From Fidelibacterota bacterium (lineage in GTDB: Bacteria; Fidelibacterota; UBA2242; B5-G15): a stretch of DNA of 5,532 nt. Location: assembly GCA_003645825.1 (NCBI GenBank), contig QNCQ01000139.1, positions 1 through 5,532 of the forward strand, in the 5' to 3' direction. The position numbers and the translations under genes were made by a program. Shown here piece by piece: positions 1 through 5,532 of the stretch (position 1 is the stretch's first letter; each line of letters begins with the position of its first letter). Under the pieces are notes generated by a model that made no database searches, was not told the DNA's origin, and saw only the letters and a list, made by a program, of their open reading frames with translations.

Positions 1-482
1 GAAGGTATACTATTCGACACTTTACGGATAAGATTGAAAAGATATTTTCGCACGGGAGAAATGTTTGTGTTGGTACCGACGTGATTGTTGGTTTTCCGGG
101 AGAGGATATGGAGGCATTTAGGAATTTGTTTTCGTATCTGAGGGAGTATCCCTTTGCTTATTTTCATGTGTTCAGATTTTCAGAAAGGGAGTCCACTCCT
201 GCTGCAGATTTTGATGGGAAAGTGGATGAGGAAGAAAAGAAGAGGAGAGCGGAGAAACTTCAAGCTCTTTCGGTCGAAAAGAGGAGAGAATATCTTAAAT
301 CTCAGGAAAACAGGATAGTTGAGGTTTTGTTTGAGAAGTATAAAGAATGTGTAAATGAGGGACTTTCTGACAACTATGTACGGGTTATGCTTAGAAGCAG
401 GAGTAACCTTGAGAATATGTTTGTAAATGTAAGACTTCTAAAATCGCATGAGAAATATGTAGAGGGAGAAAAGATTGACTGA
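1..482 (+). CDS. mtaB: tRNA (N6-threonylcarbamoyladenosine(37)-C2)-methylthiotransferase, MtaB type, C-terminal part (5' end outside window)
   Basis: This is the 3' part of a radical-SAM methylthiotransferase, which converts t6A37 to ms2t6A37 in ANN-decoding tRNAs using SAM and iron-sulfur clusters. Reading starts in frame at base 3, and 159 residues are visible. They open with RYT, followed by GTDVIVGFPGE (visible residues 24-34), a family hallmark near the end of the radical-SAM barrel. Next come FHVFRFSERESTPAA (54-68) and a charged helical linker. The end is a TRAM RNA-binding domain (about 103-157) containing GLSDNYVRV. The RYT...GTDVIVGFPGE...HVF.FS.R..TPAA pattern fits MtaB better than MiaB or RimO. 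The cluster-binding cysteines lie upstream and cannot be checked. The GTG at 81 is an internal valine codon within the conserved motif, not a start. The stop overlaps the next gene by 8 bp, which suggests translational coupling. Confidence 0.88.
   Translation, partial: RYTIRHFTDKIEKIFSHGRNVCVGTDVIVGFPGEDMEAFRNLFSYLREYPFAYFHVFRFSERESTPAADFDGKVDEEEKKRRAEKLQALSVEKRREYLKSQENRIVEVLFEKYKECVNEGLSDNYVRVMLRSRSNLENMFVNVRLLKSHEKYVEGEKID
463..468 (+). promoter_or_regulatory. Ribosome binding site for the TTG-started kinase gene
   Basis: AGGGAG lies 6 bases before the TTG at 475. An in-frame TAG at 460-462 excludes the upstream ATG codons at 448 and 457. The next in-frame ATG encodes Met22 or later, beyond the P-loop. 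This site therefore fixes the TTG as the only reasonable start. It lies inside the end of the mtaB coding region. Confidence 0.65.
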
Positions 483-1113
483 GAGAAGAAAATTCTTTGT
501 AGGCGTAGCGGGTAATATTGGTGTAGGAAAGACAACGATGACCAGGATTATAGCTGAGCGATTCGGCTGGAAGCCCTTTTACGAGTCGGTTATTAATAAC
601 CCGTATCTCGAAGATTTTTACAGCGATATGGGACGTTGGAGTTTTAATCTTCAGATTTACTTTTTAAGTCACAGATTTAAGACGCACAAGTTGATGGCAG
701 AGGGTGGCTTCTCATCCGTTCAGGATAGAACCATATATGAAGATGTGGAAATTTTTGCCAGGAATCTGTACGAAATGGGTCATATGGATAAGCGAGACTG
801 GGAAAATTATAGGGAGTTATTTGGGATAATGGTTCCATATCTCAGGAAGCCAGATTTGATTATATATCTCAGGGCAGATGTAGATACCTTAGTGGAACGC
901 ATTCGGAACAGGGGGAGAAGTTTTGAAAAGAGTATAGATGTTTCCTATCTGACTCGTTTAAACGAATTGTATGAGAGCTGGATTGAAAGAGCGAGGAAAG
1001 AATTTAACGTGCTTGTTGTTGAAACGGACAACTTTAATGTGTTTGAGGATTCCCAGAAGCTGGACAGAGTATTTGCCAGAATAAAGGATTTCCTTGGGGT
1101 TGAAGGGCATTGA
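475..1113 (+). CDS. Deoxynucleoside kinase (dNK/dGK-dAK family)
   Basis: This cytosolic salvage enzyme transfers a phosphate from a nucleoside triphosphate to the 5' hydroxyl of a deoxynucleoside. At 212 residues it has the usual length for bacterial members. The P-loop GNIGVGKT covers residues 13-20. FYESV follows, with Glu37 in the position of the family's catalytic base. Gln60 in WSFNLQIYF matches the base-binding glutamine of the family. QDRTIYED (83-90) carries the acidic-Arg motif, here Asp84-Arg85. The Arg-rich LID segment RIRNRGRSFE is at 142-151, and the C-terminal strand ends VVETDNFNVF. The start is TTG, forced by an in-frame TAG 15 bp upstream and supported by a good ribosome binding site. 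The gene overlaps mtaB by 8 bp, so it is probably translated from the same message. Family membership is clear. The preferred substrate (deoxyadenosine, deoxyguanosine or another) cannot be read from the sequence, so no gene symbol is given. Confidence 0.9.
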   Translation: MTERRKFFVGVAGNIGVGKTTMTRIIAERFGWKPFYESVINNPYLEDFYSDMGRWSFNLQIYFLSHRFKTHKLMAEGGFSSVQDRTIYEDVEIFARNLYEMGHMDKRDWENYRELFGIMVPYLRKPDLIIYLRADVDTLVERIRNRGRSFEKSIDVSYLTRLNELYESWIERARKEFNVLVVETDNFNVFEDSQKLDRVFARIKDFLGVEGH

Positions 1114-1137
1114 TTTTAATTGGTAAAAGGTTATTAT
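1110..1137 (+). promoter_or_regulatory. Candidate sigma70-type promoter ahead of purN
   Basis: TTGATT (1110-1115) and TATTAT (1132-1137) are separated by 16 bp and resemble -35 and -10 boxes. They lie across the stop of the kinase gene and the only sizeable gap in the window. Transcription from here would begin near 1144, giving a leader of about 35 nt to the TTG at 1179 but only about 14 nt to the ATG at 1158. The call rests on pattern alone in AT-rich sequence, where chance matches are common. Confidence 0.3.
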
Positions 1138-1162
1138 TAGAGTAAATTTAAGTGACTATGAA

Positions 1163-1167
1163 AGAGG
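1163..1167 (+). promoter_or_regulatory. Candidate ribosome binding site for purN
   Basis: AGAGG lies 11 bases before the TTG at 1179, a rather long spacer. No comparable purine-rich site precedes the alternative starts GTG 1152 or ATG 1158. The site therefore favours the TTG start, but weakly. Confidence 0.35.
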
Positions 1168-1178
1168 CTGGTGGGAAG

Positions 1179-1799
1179 TTGAAAAACATAGCTGTTTTTG
1201 CCTCAGGGCGAGGTTCCAACTTCTTTGCAATTTTACAAGAGGTTAAGAAAGGGAAGATTAAAGGTAGGATATGTTGTGTTGTTAGTGACAGGCATAATCC
1301 TCCGGTTTTCGAACTTGCGAAGAGGGAAGGTATTCCCACTCATTGGGTTTGCCGGAAGCAGTTTAAAACAGGTGACGATTATGTGGGAGCGCTTATAGAG
1401 CTGCTGGAGAGCTATAAGATTGATCTTGTGGTACTGGCTGGTTACCTAAAGCTTATACCTGCACCTGTTGTGAGTCGCTATAGAAATTCGATAATAAATA
1501 TTCATCCGGCATTGCTTCCCAACTTTGGTGGCAAAGGGTATTACGGTATGAAGGTACATAAGGCAGTAATTGAGTCAGGTGTCAAACTCACGGGTGTGAC
1601 TGTGCATTTCGTTGATGAACGCTATGATAATGGGCCTATTATTTTGCAGAAGCCCATTGAGGTTTTGCCGGATGATACCCCAGAAACTCTTGCTGAAAGA
1701 GTCCTTAAAGTAGAACATGAAGTTTACCCGGAAGTTGTGAAGGCTTTTTGTGAGGATAAACTTCTGGTTGAGGGCAGGAAAGTGATATGGAAAGAGTAA
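1179..1799 (+). CDS. purN: Phosphoribosylglycinamide formyltransferase (GART), folate-dependent
   Basis: PurN transfers the formyl group of 10-formyltetrahydrofolate to GAR, giving FGAR, the third step of purine synthesis. Starting at TTG 1179 gives 206 residues beginning MKNIAVFASGRGSN, the usual family N-terminus with the phosphate-binding SGRGSN loop. The alternatives are ATG 1158 (213 aa) and GTG 1152 (215 aa), both lacking a clear ribosome binding site. A TAA at 1149-1151 blocks anything longer. Numbered from the TTG, the catalytic triad is complete: Asn107 and His109 in INIHPALLP, and Asp150 in DERYDNGPI, matching E. coli Asn106, His108 and Asp144. LAGYLKLIP is also typical. After the HPALLP motif the protein has a longer, glycine-rich loop (NFGGKGYYG) in place of the short PGLH segment of E. 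coli PurN. It overlaps purH by 13 bp. The identity is very secure; the start is not. Confidence 0.93.
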   Translation: MKNIAVFASGRGSNFFAILQEVKKGKIKGRICCVVSDRHNPPVFELAKREGIPTHWVCRKQFKTGDDYVGALIELLESYKIDLVVLAGYLKLIPAPVVSRYRNSIINIHPALLPNFGGKGYYGMKVHKAVIESGVKLTGVTVHFVDERYDNGPIILQKPIEVLPDDTPETLAERVLKVEHEVYPEVVKAFCEDKLLVEGRKVIWKE

Positions 1800-3313
1800 A
1801 ACGTGCTTTGATAAGTGTATGGGATAAGACAGGTCTTCGGGAGCTCGTGAGTGAACTCACCTCAAAGGGGGTGAAGGTATATTCTTCCGGTGGGACGTTT
1901 GAATTCCTGGAAAAAGAGGGTTTTGAAGCGATTAAAATCGAGGATTACACCGGATTTCCTGAGGTTTTGAGCGGGAGGGTGAAGACGCTTCATCCGAAAG
2001 TATTTGCTGGAATTCTGGGAGATACTAGAAAAAAAGAGCATATTGAAGATCTCGAAAAGATAGGAGCTTTCCCTTTTCAGCTTGTTGTGGTTAATCTTTA
2101 TCCTTTTGAGGATGTGTTTAAAAAGGGTGGGACTGAAAGTGAGATTATTGAGATGATAGACATAGGTGGGCCGAGTTTGTTGAGAGCGGCAGCGAAAAAT
2201 TATAGAAATGTTGCAGTTCTTTGTGGGGTTGATCAGTACAGGGAGTTTATTGAGAGGTTTAAAGCCGGGAAGCTGGATATTGATTATAGAAAAAGGCTTG
2301 CAGCTGAGGTTTTTGCCCGTACCTCTTATTACGATTCCGTCATTTTCAGTTTTTTCAATGATGGGCATGAGGAGAAAATGCCATATATTGATGTGTTTTT
2401 CCTCAGAAAAAGGAAGGAGCTGCGCTATGGGGAAAATCCGGATCAGAAGGCTGCTTTTTATTTGAGGGGTGATAACGGGGATTTCCCATTTGAAGTTTTA
2501 CATGGGAAGGAACTTTCTTATAATAACTATATAGATTGTTTGGCAGCCTATGAGCTGGTCAAGGGATTAGATGAAGAATGTTGTGCAATAATAAAACATA
2601 CCAATCCGTGTGGATTTGCAGTTGCTCGCTCACAGGTTGAGTCCTATCTTCGGGCAGTAAAGACTGACCCTGTGAGCTATTTTGGAAGTATTGTTGCTTT
2701 TAACAGTGAAGTTAAGGTAGAGACTGCGAGGGAGCTTGTCAAGAGCTTTCTGGAGTGTATAGTGGCTCCCGGTTTCTCTGATAGTTCTCTTGAGGTTCTA
2801 AAAAAGAGAAAAAACCTTCGTCTTGTTATTCCCGATAGTGGTTTTTTGGATTTCGGTTTTAATATTAAAAGTTTCGGAAAGGGATTTCTGGTACAAGAGA
2901 GGCAGGACCCAAGTGATGGAGAGTGGAAAATTGTAACTCGAGCGAAGCCAGGCAAGGAAGATATGGGAGCAATTAAGCTGGGATGGCATGTTGTTAAGCA
3001 TGTCAAATCCAATGCAATTGTTCTTGCTGATTCTAAAGGGACTGTGGGTATCGGAGCCGGTCAGATGTCAAGGGTTGATTCTCTAAAGATAGCTCTCAGG
3101 AAAGCTGAAGAAGCCGGTATAAGTACAGAGGGTTCTGTAATGGCCTCGGATGCTTTTTTCCCATTTAGAGATTCGGTGGACATTGCAGCAAAGCATGGTA
3201 TTAAGGGGGTCATTCAACCTGGAGGAAGCATAAGAGATGAGGAAGTGATAAAAGCCTGTGATGAGTATGGAATATTTATGATTTTTACAGGGAAGAGAGT
3301 GTTTAAACATTAA
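1787..3313 (+). CDS. purH: Bifunctional AICAR formyltransferase / IMP cyclohydrolase
   Basis: PurH catalyses the last two steps to IMP: formylation of AICAR with 10-formyltetrahydrofolate, then ring closure. The 508 residues are close to the usual length. The N-terminal IMP cyclohydrolase domain (about 1-195) shows ALISVWDKTG, YSSGGT, SGRVKTLHPKV (Lys66), VVNLYPF (Tyr105), MIDIGGPSLLRAAAKN (Asp125, Lys137), the positions known as catalytic in the family. The transformylase domain (about 200-508) has LRYGENPDQ, HGKELSYNN, the catalytic Lys270-His271 in IIKHTNPCG, Asn409 in VKSNAIVLA, GIGAGQMSR, ASDAFFPFRD and QPGGSIRDEEVI. The start is ATG with AGGAA 6 bases upstream (1776-1780), inside the end of purN. 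The 13 bp overlap with purN points to coupled expression of the two formyltransferases, which use the same folate cofactor. Both domains look intact. Confidence 0.97.
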   Translation: MERVKRALISVWDKTGLRELVSELTSKGVKVYSSGGTFEFLEKEGFEAIKIEDYTGFPEVLSGRVKTLHPKVFAGILGDTRKKEHIEDLEKIGAFPFQLVVVNLYPFEDVFKKGGTESEIIEMIDIGGPSLLRAAAKNYRNVAVLCGVDQYREFIERFKAGKLDIDYRKRLAAEVFARTSYYDSVIFSFFNDGHEEKMPYIDVFFLRKRKELRYGENPDQKAAFYLRGDNGDFPFEVLHGKELSYNNYIDCLAAYELVKGLDEECCAIIKHTNPCGFAVARSQVESYLRAVKTDPVSYFGSIVAFNSEVKVETARELVKSFLECIVAPGFSDSSLEVLKKRKNLRLVIPDSGFLDFGFNIKSFGKGFLVQERQDPSDGEWKIVTRAKPGKEDMGAIKLGWHVVKHVKSNAIVLADSKGTVGIGAGQMSRVDSLKIALRKAEEAGISTEGSVMASDAFFPFRDSVDIAAKHGIKGVIQPGGSIRDEEVIKACDEYGIFMIFTGKRVFKH

Positions 3314-3328
3314 CTTAAAGAGGATGGT

Positions 3329-4342
3329 ATGGGATTTCCATTGTTTAATGTTTTTACGGGCGACCTGGCAATTGATCTGGGCACAGCCAACACGCTAATT
3401 TACGTAAAGGGTAAGGGTGTTGTTCTTAATGAGCCTTCCATTGTAGCCCAGAGTGCTCATACAGGGGAGGTAGTAGCTGTTGGAAAAGAAGCGAAGGAAA
3501 TGCTTGGGAAGACCCACAAAGATATTGTTACCGTCAGACCGCTGAAGGATGGGGTTATTGCTGATTTTGAGATGACGGATGCTATGATACGCGGTTTCAT
3601 AAGGAAGATAAATATATCCAGGATTGCAAGACCCAGGATGGTTATATGTATTCCCTCGGGAATTACGGAGGTGGAAAAAAGGGCTGTTAGAGATTCTGCC
3701 GATAGGGCGAATGCGAGAGAGGTTTTTCTTGTTGAAGAACCTATAGCAGCGGCCATAGGAATTGGTATTGACATATCGGAGCCTGTTGGTAATATTATAG
3801 TCGATATTGGAGGTGGAACTACAGAGATTGCTGTAATTGCGCTGAATGGGATTGTTACCAAGCAGACTATCAGGGTTGCAGGTGATGAAATGGACGAAGC
3901 TATAATACAGTATTTCAAGAGAGAACATAATCTTTTGATAGGAGAGAGGACGGCTGAATGGATAAAATGTACGGTTGGATCCGCGATGCCTATTAACGAT
4001 ACTACGGTTTCTGTTAAAGGAAGAAGCCTTGTGGCTGGGATACCCAAGACGATAGAGGTTTCAAGTGTGGAAATAAGGGAATGTCTTAAGGATACGATAG
4101 ACCTCATAATAGATGCTATAAAGCAGGCGCTTGAGTCGACACCACCTGAGCTTTCCTCTGATATTCTCGATAAAGGGATCATTTTAAGTGGGGGCGGAGC
4201 CTTGCTTAAGGGGCTTGATCAGAGAATCAGGGTAGAAACTGGATTACCGGTACATGTGGCTGAAGAACCGCTTCTTTCTGTTGTCAGAGGTACAGGGGCT
4301 ATTTTAGAAAACATAGACAGGTACAGGGATATTCTCCTGTGA
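3329..4342 (+). CDS. mreB: Rod shape-determining protein MreB (bacterial actin)
   Basis: MreB is an ATP-binding actin homologue that forms membrane-attached filaments and steers the cell-wall elongation machinery. It is 337 residues long, typical for the family. The nucleotide-binding signature is complete: phosphate-1 loop DLGTANT (16-22), VEEPIAAAIG (135-144) with the glutamate linked to ATP hydrolysis, phosphate-2 loop DIGGGTTE (159-166), and the adenosine motif LSGGGALLKGL (286-296). The N-terminus has a short hydrophobic stretch, GFPLFNVF, that may help membrane contact (inference). The ATG start has a strong site AAAGAGG (3317-3323) 5 bases upstream. Only 15 bp separate it from purH, with no hairpin or clear promoter between them, so it may be read from the purine transcript. 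mreC and mreD follow in the classic order, which rules out a stray MreB-like paralogue. Confidence 0.97.
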   Translation: MGFPLFNVFTGDLAIDLGTANTLIYVKGKGVVLNEPSIVAQSAHTGEVVAVGKEAKEMLGKTHKDIVTVRPLKDGVIADFEMTDAMIRGFIRKINISRIARPRMVICIPSGITEVEKRAVRDSADRANAREVFLVEEPIAAAIGIGIDISEPVGNIIVDIGGGTTEIAVIALNGIVTKQTIRVAGDEMDEAIIQYFKREHNLLIGERTAEWIKCTVGSAMPINDTTVSVKGRSLVAGIPKTIEVSSVEIRECLKDTIDLIIDAIKQALESTPPELSSDILDKGIILSGGGALLKGLDQRIRVETGLPVHVAEEPLLSVVRGTGAILENIDRYRDILL

Positions 4343-4352
4343 TTTAGTTTTT
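4323..4352 (+). terminator. Small hairpin with T-rich tail at the mreB/mreC junction (possible weak terminator or attenuator)
   Basis: ACAGG (4323-4327) pairs with CCTGT (4336-4340) around an 8-base loop, with one possible extra G-U pair at the loop side. The second arm reaches the first base of the mreB stop codon. It is followed by an interrupted T tract, TTTAGTTTTT (4343-4352), ending just before the mreC ATG. The stem is short, so full termination is unlikely. Partial termination that lowers mreC/mreD output relative to mreB is possible, but this is inference. Confidence 0.3.
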
Positions 4353-4353
4353 G

Positions 4354-5142
4354 ATGTTTGTACGCATTTTAAATTTTATATATAAAAATCATGAGTATTT
4401 TGTTTTTGCTTTGCTGATTATTCTATCAATTATAATATTGATGACGAATGATGCGGCACCTATCAGGAAGATTCAGGGAAAAGTGGCTGATTTTTTTTAT
4501 TTCCTTCATTATCCGCGACTCTGGATCAATGAACTTTCCGATATTGTTGAAGAAAACAGGCAGCTCAAGAGAGAGAATCTCCGGTTGAAACTGCTTAACT
4601 GGGAAATGCTTGAAGCGTATGAAGAAAATAAAAGGCTTCGTAAACTGCTTGGGTTTATGAAAAATACAACTTATGATATTGTACCAGCTAAGGTTTTGAA
4701 CAGGGGAGTGACACCGGTTTTAAGCTCGATACTTATCAATGTGGGGGAAAAACAGGGGATTCGTGCAAATATGGCAGTTATTTCTGTTTCAGGGGTTGTA
4801 GGTAAAGTAGTGTCTTCGGGTGAGAATACTTCAATTGTTCAGGTTCTTGATGACGTTAATTTCAGGCTTAGTGTGAGATTTCAGACATCGAGGGTTCTGG
4901 GGATAATGAAGTGGCGGAGTGGTGAGTTTGCAGAAGTGAGAAATATACCTTCAAGCTTGAATATCTATCCCGGGGAGAAAGTGATAACTTCTGGTTTTAG
5001 TGATATATTTCCAAAGGGCTTGCTGGTTGGAGAGGTTGTGGAGGTAATTCCCTCTGAGGATAAAATAAGTCAGGTTGCAATAATCAGACCGTTTGCAAAT
5101 CTCAAGAAAATAGAAGAAGTCTTTGTAATAAGGAAGTTTTAG
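4354..5142 (+). CDS. mreC: Rod shape-determining protein MreC
   Basis: MreC is the bitopic scaffold of the elongasome, linking MreB filaments to periplasmic or extracellular wall synthases. The 262 residues show the family layout: a short basic N-terminus, one membrane segment (about 15-30, rich in Leu and Ile), and a coiled coil at about 62-99 with regularly spaced Leu and charged residues. From about 107 to the end is the paired beta-barrel domain. ILINVGEKQGI and GVVGKVV are typical of the family, as is the ending TSGFSDIFPKGLLVGEVVEV. The start could be ATG 4354 or the adjacent TTG 4351, which adds one residue; ATG is preferred. Neither has a clear ribosome binding site, so translation may depend on ribosomes finishing mreB, whose stop lies 11 bp upstream of the ATG. 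Confidence 0.95.
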   Translation: MFVRILNFIYKNHEYFVFALLIILSIIILMTNDAAPIRKIQGKVADFFYFLHYPRLWINELSDIVEENRQLKRENLRLKLLNWEMLEAYEENKRLRKLLGFMKNTTYDIVPAKVLNRGVTPVLSSILINVGEKQGIRANMAVISVSGVVGKVVSSGENTSIVQVLDDVNFRLSVRFQTSRVLGIMKWRSGEFAEVRNIPSSLNIYPGEKVITSGFSDIFPKGLLVGEVVEVIPSEDKISQVAIIRPFANLKKIEEVFVIRKF

Positions 5143-5146
5143 TTAT

Positions 5147-5532
5147 ATGTTAGCTCGAGTAGCTGTATTTCTGGGAATTTGTTTTTCTGTGTTGTTAGCG
5201 CAAATCATTTTTGTTCAATGGTTAACCATAGAGGATATAAGACCGGATTTTATCCTTGTGCTCGTTCTTATAGCAGGAAGAGTAAAAGGCAGACTGTTCG
5301 GACAGATGGTAGGTTTTTTTATGGGATTGATAATTGATGCCATCGGAGTGGGGTCATATCTTGGATTGTCTGCTTTTGCTAAGACTGTTGCGGGGTTTGC
5401 TGCAGGTTATCTCAAAGGCAGGAAATGGCGGCTGAATTTTTATGTTCATGCTCTGTTTAACTTTTTGGTGATAGTTCTGCACTTTTCTATTTTTTACTTC
5501 ATAAATTTTGCCGGTTCGGAGCTCTCTATAGA
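5147..5532 (+). CDS. mreD: Rod shape-determining protein MreD, N-terminal part (3' end outside window)
   Basis: MreD is a small polytopic membrane protein that works with MreB and MreC in side-wall synthesis. 128 complete codons are visible before the window edge. A first hydrophobic segment covers about 5-26. Then comes IRPDFILVLVLIAG (31-44), with the conserved Arg-Pro-Asp before the second segment. GQMVGFFMGLIIDA (52-65) matches the family's glycine-rich segment ending in Asp. A further segment, GLSAFAKTVAGFAAGYL (73-89), ends in a basic loop, KGRKWR, and another hydrophobic helix follows (about 100-119). The family is usually about 160-180 residues, so most of it is present. The ATG start has AGGAAG (5131-5136) 10 bases upstream and lies 4 bp after the mreC stop. 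Its position directly behind mreBC supports the call, since sequence conservation in MreD is generally low. Confidence 0.9.
   Translation, partial: MLARVAVFLGICFSVLLAQIIFVQWLTIEDIRPDFILVLVLIAGRVKGRLFGQMVGFFMGLIIDAIGVGSYLGLSAFAKTVAGFAAGYLKGRKWRLNFYVHALFNFLVIVLHFSIFYFINFAGSELSI

Noticed and set aside
81..482. A separate short gene starting at GTG 81
   Set aside because: The frame is open back to the window edge, and the upstream residues RYT...GTD belong to the same conserved methylthiotransferase region, so this is the tail of a longer gene.
3301..3308. The palindrome GTTTAAAC near the purH stop as an operator or terminator
   Set aside because: It is a single 8-bp palindrome in coding sequence with no loop, no T tract and no second copy nearby; a chance match is sufficient.
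3284..3313. TTTACA followed by an AT-rich stretch as an mreB promoter
   Set aside because: No acceptable -10 box is found at 16-18 bp (only ACATTA or CATTAA), and the sequence is constrained as the end of purH.
3287..3313. PurH C-terminus ends GKRVFKH without the histidine of the common RHF.H ending
   Set aside because: This position varies in the family and is not one of the catalytic residues, so it is not evidence of a defect.
3457..4182. A long open frame on the minus strand (241 codons)
   Set aside because: It lies wholly inside mreB, has no recognisable domain and an unlikely Ser/Ile-rich composition. It is a shadow of the well-supported MreB frame. The other minus-strand frames inside purH and mreB are rejected for the same reason.

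Overview
The window is ordinary bacterial core-genome sequence. It holds seven genes, all on the + strand, packed almost end to end. I found no mobile element, CRISPR array, RNA gene or undescribed system. The set of genes (tRNA methylthiotransferase, deoxynucleoside kinase, late purine synthesis, MreB/MreC/MreD) points to a rod-shaped, wall-building bacterium. Arginine is written mostly as AGA/AGG, isoleucine often as ATA, and the proteins are rich in Lys, Glu and Arg. This fits a moderately AT-rich and possibly thermophilic lineage, but the phylum cannot be fixed from this sequence alone.

Layout: the 3' end of an mtaB-type gene (1-482) overlaps a deoxynucleoside kinase gene (475-1113) that starts at TTG. 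A gap of about 65 bp follows, with a plausible promoter, and leads into purN (about 1179-1799). purN overlaps purH (1787-3313) by 13 bp. Only 15 bp after purH comes mreB (3329-4342), then mreC (4354-5142), then mreD (from 5147), which runs off the right edge. The mreB/mreC junction carries a small hairpin followed by a T-rich tract.

How they fit together: MtaB modifies the N6-threonylcarbamoyladenosine (t6A) at position 37 of tRNAs. The kinase salvages deoxynucleosides. PurN and PurH add the two formyl groups of the purine ring and close it to IMP. MreB, MreC and MreD form the cytoskeletal and membrane scaffold that guides side-wall synthesis. The first four genes share nucleotide and RNA metabolism, and the last three are the classic cell-shape cluster. 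The tight spacing suggests co-transcription across both groups, possibly with an internal promoter ahead of purN.
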